From Azospirillum formosense (GTDB lineage: Bacteria > Pseudomonadota > Alphaproteobacteria > Azospirillales > Azospirillaceae), in contig NZ_CP159402.1 in the NCBI RefSeq assembly GCF_040500525.1, positions 1,797,501-1,861,500 of the forward strand: a DNA stretch of 64,000 bases, written 5' to 3'. Made by a program: the position numbers and the translations under genes. The notes below the pieces were generated by a model. That model was not told the DNA's origin, made no database searches, and saw nothing but the letters and a program-made list of their open reading frames with translations. How positions within the stretch are numbered: the stretch's first letter is position 1; each line of letters starts with the position of its first letter. This document shows, in pieces, positions 54,105-61,827 of the stretch.

Positions 54105-55946
54105 ATGTCCTTCTACCTCGTGCAATTCCTCAGCGGCCTCGCCACGGCGGCGACGCTGTTCCTGGTGTCGTCCGGGCTGACCATCGTGTTCGGCGTGACG
54201 CGGATCGTGAATTTCGCCCACGGCTCCTTCTACATGCTGGGCGCCTATCTCGGCTGGACGCTGGTGGAGCGCTGGGGCGGCACGCCGCTGGGCTTCTGGG
54301 GCGGCGTCGCCGCGGCCTCGCTGGCGGTCGGGCTGCTCGGCGCGCTGATGGAGATCGGGCTGCTGCGCCGCCTCTACCGCTCGCCGGAGCTGTTCCAGCT
54401 TCTCGCCACCTTCGGCGTGGTGCTGGTGGTGCAGGACGCCGCCTCCTGGATCTGGGGATCGGAAGACCTGCTCGGCCGGCGGGCGCCGGGCTTGCGCGGT
54501 TCCGTGGACATCCTCGACCAGCCCTTCCCGCTTTATGACCTCGTGCTGATCGGGCTGGGGCCGCTGGTGCTCGGCCTGCTCTGGCTGCTGTTCAACCGCA
54601 CGCGCTGGGGCACGCTGGTCCGCGCGGCGACGCAGGACCGCGACATGGCCTCGGCGCTCGGCGTCGATCCGGCGCGTCTGTTCACCGGGGTGCTGTTCCT
54701 GGGCTCGGCGCTGGCCGGGCTGGGCGGCGCCCTCCAGGTCCCGCGCGAGGCGGTGAACCTGCACATGGACATGGCCATCGTCGTCGAGGCCTTCGTCGTC
54801 GTCGTGGTCGGCGGCATGGGCAGCCTGACCGGCGCCTTCGTCGCTTCGCTGCTGATCGGGCAATTGCAGGCCTTCGGCATCCTGGTCTTCCCGCAGATCA
54901 CGCTCGTCCTGGTCTTCCTGTTCATGGCCGTGGTGCTGGTCATCCGCCCCTACGGGCTGCTCGGCCGGGCGGAGGACGCGCCGCCCACCGCCACCAGCCC
55001 CGGCCCGCCGCTGATCGCCACAACCGGCATGGCGCGCTGGGCGCCCGCCCTGCTGCTCGCCCTGCTGGCCGCGGTGCCGCTGGTCGCCGGCGACTACGCG
55101 CTGATCGTGCTGACCGAGGTGGTGATCCTGGCACTGCTGGCGGCCAGCCTGCATCTGCTGATCGGGCTGGGCGGACTCGTCTCCTTCGGGCACGCCGCCT
55201 ATTTCGGGCTGGGCGCCTACGGCGCGGCCCTGCTGGTCAAGCATCTCGCCGCGCCGATGCCGCTGGCTCTGGCCGCCGCACCGCTGGTTGCCGGGCTGGG
55301 GGCGCTGGCCGCGGGCTGGTTCTGCGTGCGGCGGTCGGGCCTCTACTTCGCCATGCTCACCCTGGCCTTCGCGCAGATCGTCTGGTCGGTGACCTTCCAG
55401 TGGTACGGCGTCACCGGCGGCGACAACGGCATCCTCGGCGTCTGGCCGCCGGACTGGGCGGCGGGCAAGGCGGCCTATTACTGGCTGACCCTGGCGCTGG
55501 CCGGCGGCGCGCTGCTGCTGCTGCGCCGCGCCGCCTTCGCGCCCTTCGGCTACACGCTGCGCGCCGGACGCGATTCCGCTCTGCGCGCCGAATCGGTGGG
55601 CGTCGACGTGCGCCGCCACCAGTGGCTGAGCTTCGCCCTGGCCGGCTCCGCCGCCGGTCTGGCCGGCGGGCTCTACGCCTTTTCCAAGGGCAGCGTCTTT
55701 CCCACGCTGATGGCCGTGCCGGTGTCGGTCGATGCTTTGGTCATGGTGCTGATGGGCGGCATCCAGACGCTGAGCGGCCCGGTGGTGGGTGCTGCCCTGT
55801 TCCACCTGCTGGAGACCGAGGCGATGAGCCGGACCGACTGGTGGCGGCTGGTCCTGGGCGCCATCATCCTGGTGCTGGTTCTGGCCTTCCCCAAGGGCGT
55901 CGCCGGCTTCGTCCGCGACCTGTGGACCCGCGGGAGGGACTCATGA
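54105..55946 (+). CDS. Fused LivH-LivM ABC transporter permease
   Basis: The 613-residue protein joins two permease domains normally encoded separately. Residues 1-290 are LivH-like (FLVSSGLTIVFGVTRIVNFA, VVVVGGMGSLTGAFVASLLI) and residues 305-613 are LivM-like (LIGLGGLVSFGHAAYFGLGA, GGDNGILGVWPPDWAAGKAA). About 16-18 membrane helices are expected. The fusion point is the Pro-rich linker near residue 295. Its stop overlaps the start of the ATPase gene by four bases. Confidence 0.93.
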   Translation: MSFYLVQFLSGLATAATLFLVSSGLTIVFGVTRIVNFAHGSFYMLGAYLGWTLVERWGGTPLGFWGGVAAASLAVGLLGALMEIGLLRRLYRSPELFQLLATFGVVLVVQDAASWIWGSEDLLGRRAPGLRGSVDILDQPFPLYDLVLIGLGPLVLGLLWLLFNRTRWGTLVRAATQDRDMASALGVDPARLFTGVLFLGSALAGLGGALQVPREAVNLHMDMAIVVEAFVVVVVGGMGSLTGAFVASLLIGQLQAFGILVFPQITLVLVFLFMAVVLVIRPYGLLGRAEDAPPTATSPGPPLIATTGMARWAPALLLALLAAVPLVAGDYALIVLTEVVILALLAASLHLLIGLGGLVSFGHAAYFGLGAYGAALLVKHLAAPMPLALAAAPLVAGLGALAAGWFCVRRSGLYFAMLTLAFAQIVWSVTFQWYGVTGGDNGILGVWPPDWAAGKAAYYWLTLALAGGALLLLRRAAFAPFGYTLRAGRDSALRAESVGVDVRRHQWLSFALAGSAAGLAGGLYAFSKGSVFPTLMAVPVSVDALVMVLMGGIQTLSGPVVGAALFHLLETEAMSRTDWWRLVLGAIILVLVLAFPKGVAGFVRDLWTRGRDS

Positions 55947-56689
55947 GCCGCCGCCTCGCCGTGGAGAACCTCCAGCGCGCCTTCGGCGGCGTGCAGGCCG
56001 TGCGCGGCGTGTCCTTCGCGCTGGACGCCGGGGAGGTGCTGGCGCTGATCGGGCCGAACGGCGCCGGCAAGACCACCTGCTTCAACCTGCTGAACGGCCA
56101 GCTGCGGCCCGACGCGGGGGCGGTGCGGCTCGACGGGGTGGACATCGTCGGCCTGCCGCCGCGCCGCATCTGGAGGCTGGGCGTCGGCCGCACCTTTCAG
56201 ATCACCGCCACCTTCGCCTCGATGACGGTGCGCGAGAATGTGCAGATGGTCCTGCTGTCCGTCCACAGGCGTCTGTTCGGGCTGTGGACGCCGGCCGCCG
56301 CCGGGTTCCGCGACGAGGCGATGGCCCTGCTGGAGCGCGTCGGCATGGGCGCCCAGGCGGAGCGGCCCTGCGGCGTGCTGGCCTATGGCGACCTGAAGCG
56401 CGTCGAACTCGCCATGGCGCTGGCCGGAAACCCGAAAATCCTGCTGATGGACGAACCCACCGCCGGCATGGCCCCCGGCGAGCGCCAGGAGCTGATGGCG
56501 CTGACCTCCGCCCTCGTCCGCGAGCGCGGGCTCGCCGTTCTGTTCACGGAGCATGACATGGACGTCGTGTTCGGCCACGCCACCCGCATCATCGTCCTCG
56601 ACCGCGGCCAGCTGATCGCCGAGGGCACCCCCGACGCCGTGCGCGCCGACCCGCGGGTGCAGGCCGTCTATCTGGGAGGTGCGACATGA
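55943..56689 (+). CDS. livG: ABC transporter ATP-binding protein (LivG-like)
   Basis: The 248-residue ATPase has Walker A GPNGAGKTT, a Q-loop in GRTFQITATFASMTV, a weak signature (LAYGDLKRVELAMAL in place of LSGGQ) and Walker B ILLMDEPTAGMAP, then the H-loop FTEHDMDVVF. The unusual signature is common in LivG proteins. It works with LivF on the fused permease. Confidence 0.93.
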   Translation: MSRRLAVENLQRAFGGVQAVRGVSFALDAGEVLALIGPNGAGKTTCFNLLNGQLRPDAGAVRLDGVDIVGLPPRRIWRLGVGRTFQITATFASMTVRENVQMVLLSVHRRLFGLWTPAAAGFRDEAMALLERVGMGAQAERPCGVLAYGDLKRVELAMALAGNPKILLMDEPTAGMAPGERQELMALTSALVRERGLAVLFTEHDMDVVFGHATRIIVLDRGQLIAEGTPDAVRADPRVQAVYLGGAT

Positions 56690-57402
56690 CCGGCCGTCCG
56701 CTGCTGAGCGTCCGCGGACTCCAAGCCTGGTACGGACGGGCGCACATCCTGACCGGAGTCGATCTGGCGGTGGAACGGGGCGAGGTCGTCGCCCTGATGG
56801 GCCGCAACGGCGCCGGCAAGACCACGACGATGAAGGCGGTCATGGGCCTGCTCGACCGGCGCGCCGGGTCGGTCGCCTTCGACGGGCGGGACGTCTCCGC
56901 CCTCCCGCCGCACCGCATCGCGCGGCTCGGCCTCGGCTATGTGCCGGAGGACCGCCGGGTCTTCACCGACCTGACGGTGGAGGAGAACCTGGAGGTCGGC
57001 CGCCAGCCGCCCCGCGACGGCGCCCCCCACTGGACGCCGGAGCGGCTCTACGCCCTCTTCCCCAACCTCGCCGAGATGCGGGGCCGCCGCGGCGGGCGGA
57101 TGAGCGGCGGGGAACAGCAGATGCTGACGCTCGCCCGCACGCTGATGGGCAACCCGTCGCTGCTTCTGCTCGACGAACCGTCGGAGGGGCTGGCCCCGCG
57201 CATCGTTCAGCAGATGGCCGACGCCCTGCGCGCGCTGAAGGCGGAGGGGTTGTCGATCCTGGTGTCGGAGCAGAATCTCGCCTTCGCCGCCGCGGTCGCC
57301 GACCGGGCGAGCGTCATCGAAAAGGGGCAGATCCGCTTCGAAGGCCCGATGCGGACGCTGCTGGAGGACGAGGCGGTGCGCCGGGCCTATCTGGCGGTGT
57401 GA
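56686..57402 (+). CDS. livF: ABC transporter ATP-binding protein (LivF-like)
   Basis: The 238-residue ATPase has Walker A GRNGAGKTTT, signature MSGGEQQMLTLARTLMG and Walker B LLLLDEPSEGLAP, then the LivF-type H-loop region VSEQNLAFA. Start and stop of livG overlap by four bases, so the three genes are coupled. It ends the operon. No terminator with a T-run follows; the next gene converges 21 bases away. Confidence 0.93.
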   Translation: MTGRPLLSVRGLQAWYGRAHILTGVDLAVERGEVVALMGRNGAGKTTTMKAVMGLLDRRAGSVAFDGRDVSALPPHRIARLGLGYVPEDRRVFTDLTVEENLEVGRQPPRDGAPHWTPERLYALFPNLAEMRGRRGGRMSGGEQQMLTLARTLMGNPSLLLLDEPSEGLAPRIVQQMADALRALKAEGLSILVSEQNLAFAAAVADRASVIEKGQIRFEGPMRTLLEDEAVRRAYLAV

Positions 57403-57423
57403 GGGCTGGCGGTATGAGAAGCC

Positions 57424-57669
57424 TCACACCAGCATGTCGAGGACGCGCTTGGTGTTCTCCTGCGCGGCCTGCATGACCTTGACGTTGGCGGCGAAGTCGG
57501 TCTGAGCGGAAGAGAGGCTGACCACCACCGCCGGGTCGAGATTGCCGGCGGCGAGCTGCGCGCCCGCCTCGTCGGCACGGGACTGGGCGCCTTGAAGCCC
57601 CGCCAGGGCGGAGGCCTGGGCGTCGGGCAGGGACGGCATCCGCGGTGCGCCGGGCGCGCCGATGTCCAT
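57424..57669 (-). CDS. Small protein with flagellar rod/hook C-terminal-like segment
   Basis: The 81-residue protein begins MDIGAPGAPRMPSLPDAQAS and ends LSSAQTDFAANVKVMQAAQE followed by NTKRVLDMLV. The latter part resembles the C-terminal helix of rod and hook proteins (pattern Q-x2-F/Y-x-A-N-x-K-V), and, more distantly, the small YjfB-type motility proteins. No other flagellar gene is near. Function is open; a motility-related role is a guess. GAGG lies 9 bases before the ATG. Confidence 0.6.
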   Translation of the reverse strand: MDIGAPGAPRMPSLPDAQASALAGLQGAQSRADEAGAQLAAGNLDPAVVVSLSSAQTDFAANVKVMQAAQENTKRVLDMLV

Positions 57670-57839
57670 GGTGGTGACCCTCGATTGACCTGCGGCCCAC
57701 CCTACCCCTTTTTCGTCGGAAAAGCGATGGCGACCGGCCTTCGGGGAGCGGCCTTTGGGAAGCGCGGGAGTCGCTCAGCCTTCCGCTAGGTTCTGTTCTC
57801 AAAGGCTGTGAGGGTTTGGCTGTGCCCTGTTGAAGGGGG

Positions 57840-58193
57840 ATGGCACGATCTGAACTGAGCGATGAGCAGCTTGAGCATTTGCTGAAGCTGCTTCCGCCGG
57901 AACGCCCGTGGACGGGCCGGCCGGCGCGGGACCTGGAGCGCACCGTGCGGGCGATCCTGTGGGTGAACCGCACCGGCTCGCCCTGGCGCGATCTTCCGGC
58001 CGAGTACGGTCCCTGGCAGACGGCGGCCAACCGCTTCTACCGCTGGCGCAAGGCCGGGGTATGGGAGCGCGTGTTGGAACTGGTCCAAGCCGAGGCGGAT
58101 GAGGCCGGCAAGTTGGACTGGAGCCTGCACCAAGTCGACAGCACGGTGGTCCGCGCCCACCAGCACGCCGCCGGCGCAAAAGGGGGCAGCTGA
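57840..58193 (+). CDS. IS5-family transposase, upstream frame (orfA)
   Basis: The 117-residue frame has the N-terminal DUF4096-like DNA-binding part (ELSDEQLEHLLKLLPPERPW, SPWRDLPAEYGPWQTAANRF) and ends soon after the first catalytic Asp in QVDSTVVRAHQHAAGAKGGS. It runs into a stop at 58191-58193 just after an A4G5 tract (58178-58186). This slippery run fits production of the full transposase by -1 frameshifting, as described for the IS427 group. Confidence 0.88.
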   Translation: MARSELSDEQLEHLLKLLPPERPWTGRPARDLERTVRAILWVNRTGSPWRDLPAEYGPWQTAANRFYRWRKAGVWERVLELVQAEADEAGKLDWSLHQVDSTVVRAHQHAAGAKGGS

Positions 58194-58648
58194 ACCAAGC
58201 GCTTGGCCGCTCGCGCGGCGGCTTCTCAACCAAGATCCACCTGCGCGCCGACCGCCACGGCCAACCGCTCGCCTTCGTGCTGAGCCCCGGTCAAGCCGCC
58301 GACCAGAGCGCGTTGACGGTGCTGATGGAGGCGGTCGCGGTGCGCCGAGTGGCAGGCGGACGACCGCGGCAAAGACCCGAGCGCGTGGTCGCTGACCGCG
58401 CCTACTCCAGCCAAGCCATCCGCCACTACCTGCGTCGGCGCGGGATCGGGGCGGTGATCCCACAGCCCTCCAGCCAGAAGCCCTGTGCTCTGGTGGATTG
58501 GGCCGCCTATCGCTCCCGCAACGCCATCGAGCGCCTGATCAACCGCCTCAAACAGTTCCGTCGCATCGCCACCCGATACGAGAAACTCGCCGCCAACTAC
58601 CTCGCCATGGTCCACATCGCGGCTATCCGGCTATGGCTCAGGGTTTGA
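58177..58648 (+). CDS. IS5-family transposase, downstream frame (orfB)
   Basis: In the -1 frame the protein continues with QALGRSRGGFSTKIHLRADR, the second catalytic Asp in VVADRAYSSQAIRHYL and the third acidic residue in YRSRNAIERLINRLKQF, an exact Y-(2)-R-(3)-E-(6)-K signature of the IS4/IS5 superfamily. It ends 9 bases before the right end. The start given is the region of frameshifting; it has no start codon of its own with a ribosome site. Confidence 0.85.
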
Positions 58649-59483
58649 GAACAGGGCCTAGCCAGCCGGCCAGGCGGTCGAGGAAGGCGCCGGCCTCCGC
58701 CGGGTCCTTGAGGCTCCAGGCGGCGGCGCTGACGGCGGGCGGGTCCATGACGCGGATGCCGACCCCCTTTTCTTCACCCTGCCCCTCGCCGCGCGCCGCC
58801 AGGGCGCGGAAGGCGTCCTCGTCCGTCTCGTCGTCGCCGAGATAGAGCGGCAGCGTCTCCGGCCCCGCCAGCCCCAGCCTGTCGAGCAGCGAGAGCACCG
58901 CCTTGCCCTTGTCCCAGGGGACGTTGGGCCGCAACTCGTGGATCTCCTTGCCGCCGGTGACGCGCAGTGCCGGAAAGGCCGACGCGACCTCCCGCACCGC
59001 GTCGCCGACCGACGCCTTGCGCTCCGCGGCGACCCGCCGCGTGTGGATGGCGATGGCGAAGCGCTTGCGCTCGACCAGCGCGCCCTCCACGCCGCCAAGG
59101 CGCCGCAACAGGTCCGCCTCCGCGGCGTCGAGATCGCCCAGATACTCCTCGCCGACCTGGGTGCGCAGGCCGGGGCCGCGGATGTCGAAGCCGTGGCTGC
59201 CGGCGTAGATCAGGTCGTCGATCCCGACATGGCGGGCCACGTCGTCGAGGTCGCGCCCGCTGACCACCGCCACCGGGCACAGTCCGGCCAACCGCCGGAT
59301 CACCGCGCGCACGGAGTCGTCGAGGATGGCCAGATCGGGCCGCTCCACGATGGGCGTCAGGGTCCCGTCATAGTCGAGGAAGACGGCGGGCCGCCGGTCG
59401 CCCAGCATCGCCGCGAAGGCGTCGAACCGGACGAGCGCCGACGGCTTGCCTTCGGTGGAAGCGGGGGACGGCTGGTCGGTCAC
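58638..59483 (-). CDS. otsB: Trehalose-6-phosphate phosphatase, last residues replaced by an IS end
   Basis: The 281-residue HAD phosphatase has the nucleophile motif DYDGTL (Asp37 and Asp39), VVSGRDLDDV, the cap with GSHGFDIRGPG, and GDDETDEDAF near the end. It makes trehalose from its 6-phosphate; no otsA is in the window. The gene originally ended GWLAEG-stop at 57775-57777, beyond the IS. The insertion replaced AEG and the stop with GPVLKP and a stop inside the IS, outside the catalytic core, so activity is probably kept. Confidence 0.92.
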   Translation of the reverse strand: MTDQPSPASTEGKPSALVRFDAFAAMLGDRRPAVFLDYDGTLTPIVERPDLAILDDSVRAVIRRLAGLCPVAVVSGRDLDDVARHVGIDDLIYAGSHGFDIRGPGLRTQVGEEYLGDLDAAEADLLRRLGGVEGALVERKRFAIAIHTRRVAAERKASVGDAVREVASAFPALRVTGGKEIHELRPNVPWDKGKAVLSLLDRLGLAGPETLPLYLGDDETDEDAFRALAARGEGQGEEKGVGIRVMDPPAVSAAAWSLKDPAEAGAFLDRLAGWLGPVLKP

Positions 59484-59642
59484 GGGCGGCTCTCCTCATC
59501 GTCAGCGGGCATCGGCGGATGCGGTCGCACCGGCGCACGATCGGAACAACGGGAAAGCGCGCCTTAGGGTCCGGATGCGTCACCCAACACTGTTATCGCA
59601 CCCGATACAATTGTGACTCTCCGGTCACAGCGACCCCGGAAA

Positions 59643-59672
59643 AAGCAACGGCCCCGCAAGGGGCCATTGCTT
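59643..59672 (-). terminator. Hairpin with minus-strand U-run, upstream of otsB
   Basis: AAGCAA-C-GGCCCC pairs with GGGGCC-A-TTGCTT (59643-59655 with 59660-59672). On the minus strand TTTTT follows. No minus-strand gene ends here, so it may end a transcript opposite to the sRNA candidate or form part of a larger RNA. The remainder of 59484-59690 holds only presumed promoter DNA for otsB. Confidence 0.45.
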
Positions 59673-59707
59673 CAGGGTTTTCACCCACCTGAGATCTTTG
59701 TTAATTT

Positions 59708-59793
59708 TGCAGCGCAGCAAGAGATTGCTGCTTCGCCCTTCTTGGGCGTTTCCTCCCTAAACTCAGGCCGCTGTTCGTCAGCGGCCTTTTTTC
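59708..59793 (+). ncRNA. Candidate small RNA with CCTCCC loop and own terminator
   Basis: A weak promoter (TTTTCA at 59678-59683, 17 bases, TTAATT at 59701-59706) precedes a stem CAGCAA/TTGCTG near 59713-59730, a CGCCC/GGGCG hairpin (59735-59749), a single-stranded TTTCCTCCCTAAACTC (59749-59764) and a terminator stem AGGCCGCTG/CAGCGGCCT (59765-59773 with 59779-59787) ending in T6. The exposed CCTCCC, complementary to ribosome sites, is a hallmark of many alphaproteobacterial trans-acting sRNAs. Confidence 0.55.
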
Positions 59794-59972
59794 TGCCAGA
59801 AACCTGTCCCTTCTGGCAATCCCTAACAAACACCATACCCCAACAATTCCAGCGGCATAATCCTCACGGAGCGAAGGGTTTTGTCCGCGCGACGCCCCCT
59901 TGCGCCGCAGGCCCCGCCGGGTTTTTCTGTCGGCCCACCGCCGCTCCCCGCCGCAGCCCATCGGGTGCCGAC

Positions 59973-61160
59973 TTGAATCACGCACACAGCCCCGCCGCCG
60001 ACCGGCCGCTCAAGGCGCTGGTCAACGCCACGCTCCACACCGGGGACTCGGTGCTGGCGGGCGCCGCCCTGCTGATCGACGGCCCGGCAATCGCCGCCAT
60101 CATCACGCCCGAGTCGATCCCGCCGGAGGCCGCGGTGACGGATCTGGGCGGCGGCATCCTCGCTGCCGGCTTCATCGACCTCCAGGTGAATGGCGGCGGC
60201 GGCGCGCTGTTCAACGACACGCCCGACCTGCCGACGCTGCGCCGCATCGCCGAGGCGCACCGCCGTTTCGGCACCACCGGCCTGCTGCCCACCCTCATCA
60301 CCGATTCGGCGGAAAAGCGCGCCGTCGCCGTCGCCACGGTGCGCGCCGCCATGGCGGAGGGAATGCCCGGGGTGCTCGGCATCCATCTGGAAGGCCCGCA
60401 CATCGCGCCGGAGCGCCGCGGCGTCCACGACGCGCTCTTCATCGCGCCCCCCGACGCGGACGACCTCGCCCTGCTCGGCGGCCTCTCCGGCCTGCCGGCC
60501 CTGGTCACGCTGGCGCCGGAGGCGGTTCCGCCGGAGCCGATCCGCCGGCTCGCCGCCGCCGGGCTGCGCATCGCCGCCGGCCACAGCGCCGCCACCTGGG
60601 CACAGGCCAAGGCCGGCTTCGCCGCCGGCATCACCGGGGTGACCCACCTGTTCAACGCCATGAGTCCCCTCGGCTCGCGCGAGCCCGGCATGGTCGGGGC
60701 CGCGCTGGAGAACGACGCGGTGTGGTGCGGAATCATCGTCGACGGGCACCATGTCCACGACGCCTCCGTCCGGCTGGCCTGGAAAGCGAAGGCCCCCGGC
60801 CGCCTGTTCCTGGTGACCGACGCCATGCCTCCGGTCGGTGCGCTCGACACGCACCAGGCCGTCGGCTTCCAGCTCTACGGCGAGGACATCCGGGTGGAGG
60901 ACGGGCGCTGCGTCACCGCCGACGGCACGCTGGCCGGTTCCGCCCTGGACATGGCGACGGCGGTGCGCAACGCCGTGGAGCGGGTCGGCATCCCGCTGGA
61001 CGAGGCGTTGCGCATGGCCTCCGCCTATCCGGCCGACTTCATGGGCATGACGGGACGGCGTGGCCGCATCCGACCGGGTCTGGCCGCCGATCTCGTGCAT
61101 CTCGACGAGCGGCTGCGGGTGCGGGCGACCTGGGTCGGCGGCAAAATGGCGCTTTCGTGA
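59973..61160 (+). CDS. nagA: N-acetylglucosamine-6-phosphate deacetylase
   Basis: The protein (395 residues from the TTG chosen) is an amidohydrolase-fold enzyme with the NagA markers GGILAAGFIDLQVNGGGG, LGIHLEGPHIAPERRGVHD (metal-binding Glu), AAGHSAATW and THLFNAMSPLGSREPG (His ligands), IIVDGHHV and VTDAMPPVG (catalytic Asp). It yields glucosamine-6-phosphate and acetate in cell-wall or chitin sugar recycling. No ATG fits the family start; TTG at 59973 is the best available and is uncertain. A ROK kinase nearby could supply its substrate. Confidence 0.9.
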   Translation: MNHAHSPAADRPLKALVNATLHTGDSVLAGAALLIDGPAIAAIITPESIPPEAAVTDLGGGILAAGFIDLQVNGGGGALFNDTPDLPTLRRIAEAHRRFGTTGLLPTLITDSAEKRAVAVATVRAAMAEGMPGVLGIHLEGPHIAPERRGVHDALFIAPPDADDLALLGGLSGLPALVTLAPEAVPPEPIRRLAAAGLRIAAGHSAATWAQAKAGFAAGITGVTHLFNAMSPLGSREPGMVGAALENDAVWCGIIVDGHHVHDASVRLAWKAKAPGRLFLVTDAMPPVGALDTHQAVGFQLYGEDIRVEDGRCVTADGTLAGSALDMATAVRNAVERVGIPLDEALRMASAYPADFMGMTGRRGRIRPGLAADLVHLDERLRVRATWVGGKMALS

Positions 61161-61169
61161 AACACCCCC

Positions 61170-61198
61170 TGCACGCGCGCGCAAAACTGTCGTATAGA
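61170..61198 (+). promoter_or_regulatory. Possible promoter of the 20-residue membrane peptide gene
   Basis: TATAGA (61193-61198) is a good -10 box; TGCACG (61170-61175) at 17 bases is a poor -35. Transcription would begin near 61205, about 40 bases before the small gene. Confidence 0.4.
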
Positions 61199-61245
61199 GG
61201 CGCCAGAATTTCGACCCTCACACGCAGCTTCGAGGAGAGTTACCC

Positions 61246-61308
61246 ATGGACATCGCCCTGATGGTTCTGGCCGTCCTGTTCTTCTTCTGGCAGACCGTTT
61301 CCGAGTGA
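61246..61308 (+). CDS. Putative 20-residue membrane microprotein
   Basis: A short frame encodes MDIALMVLAVLFFFWQTVSE. GAGGAGAG (61232-61239) lies six bases before the ATG, one of the best ribosome sites in the window. The peptide is a single hydrophobic helix of about 14 residues with charged ends, so it would insert in the membrane. A strong hairpin follows within 25 bases, making a compact promoter-gene-terminator unit. No homologue is known to me, and annotation pipelines usually skip genes this short. Confidence 0.5.
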   Translation: MDIALMVLAVLFFFWQTVSE

Positions 61309-61331
61309 TCGGAGTTCGGGTCTCCGGACAT

Positions 61332-61368
61332 GCGAAAGGGCGGCTCCCCGGCGGAGCCGCCCTTTCGC
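61332..61368. terminator. Hairpin between the microprotein and the following convergent gene
   Basis: A perfect 16-bp stem GCGAAAGGGCGGCTCC/GGAGCCGCCCTTTCGC (61332-61347 with 61353-61368) over a 5-base loop. It lacks a long T-run but has AAA/TTT in its arms; it probably serves both converging genes. Confidence 0.65.
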
Positions 61369-61405
61369 GTTCCGGACCCGCCCGTTCGGCTCCCCACCAA
61401 TCCCG

Positions 61406-61735
61406 TCAGTCGGCCAGCGCGCCACCATGGATCTGCGGGTGCTCCAGCCGCGCGTGGGCGGAGGCGACCAGCCTCAACGTCTCCATGATCGTGCCGATCG
61501 CCTCGTTCAGGTCGGCCCGGCCGGCCGGCACAGGCATTCCCGACAGGACCGCCTCCAGGTCTTCGGCGGCGTCCTGAAGAAGAACACAGGCTTCCTCCAG
61601 CTGACGTTTGGCCAGTACGCCGTTCGCAGGGTGCGACGGCGCCGCCTTCTGCATAGTGCGATAGGCATTTTGATTTGCAGTTTGCAGCGAAGACCCGCGC
61701 CGCCCCTTCTGAAATCCCATGATGAAGCCGAACAT
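61406..61735 (-). CDS. Hypothetical helical protein
   Basis: The 109-residue protein (MFGFIMGFQKGRRGSSLQTA) has a short basic head and two predicted amphipathic helices (KRQLEEACVLLQDAAEDLEA and LNEAIGTIMETLRLVASAHA). I do not recognise a family. ATG 61735 follows GGGAGAAGG. The open frame extends 20 residues upstream but without a better start. It is transcribed toward the microprotein and away from the ROK gene, with no partner in sight. Confidence 0.65.
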   Translation of the reverse strand: MFGFIMGFQKGRRGSSLQTANQNAYRTMQKAAPSHPANGVLAKRQLEEACVLLQDAAEDLEAVLSGMPVPAGRADLNEAIGTIMETLRLVASAHARLEHPQIHGGALAD

Positions 61736-61827
61736 GGGCCTTCTCCCTTCCGTGTCGGAGGGTATAGAGCAAAAGCTGCGCCATTTTAGAGACATTGCCC
61801 TTAGGCATCATGCCGCGGACCAGGGGT

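Larger units (their letters stand above)
57790..58657 (+). mobile_element. IS5-family insertion sequence (868 bp)
   Basis: The element is bounded by 14-base inverted repeats (57790-57803 and 58644-58657; 12 of 14 match, core CTGTTCTCAAA) and by a 4-base target duplication CTAG at 57786-57789 and 58658-58661. It encodes a two-frame transposase. Its insertion site is inside the last codons of otsB. The intact duplications indicate a fairly recent insertion. Confidence 0.93.

Noticed and set aside
52650..55946. A single 1098-codon frame that seems to fuse a long N-terminal region to the permease
   Set aside because: The part before 54105 is an out-of-frame shadow of the binding-protein gene and then crosses the palindromic repeat. 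The permease homology begins at the ATG at 54105.
59701..59985. A 94-codon minus-strand frame opposite the sRNA candidate
   Set aside because: Its start has no ribosome site, the product is basic and without pattern, and it crosses the terminator stem and the nagA start region.
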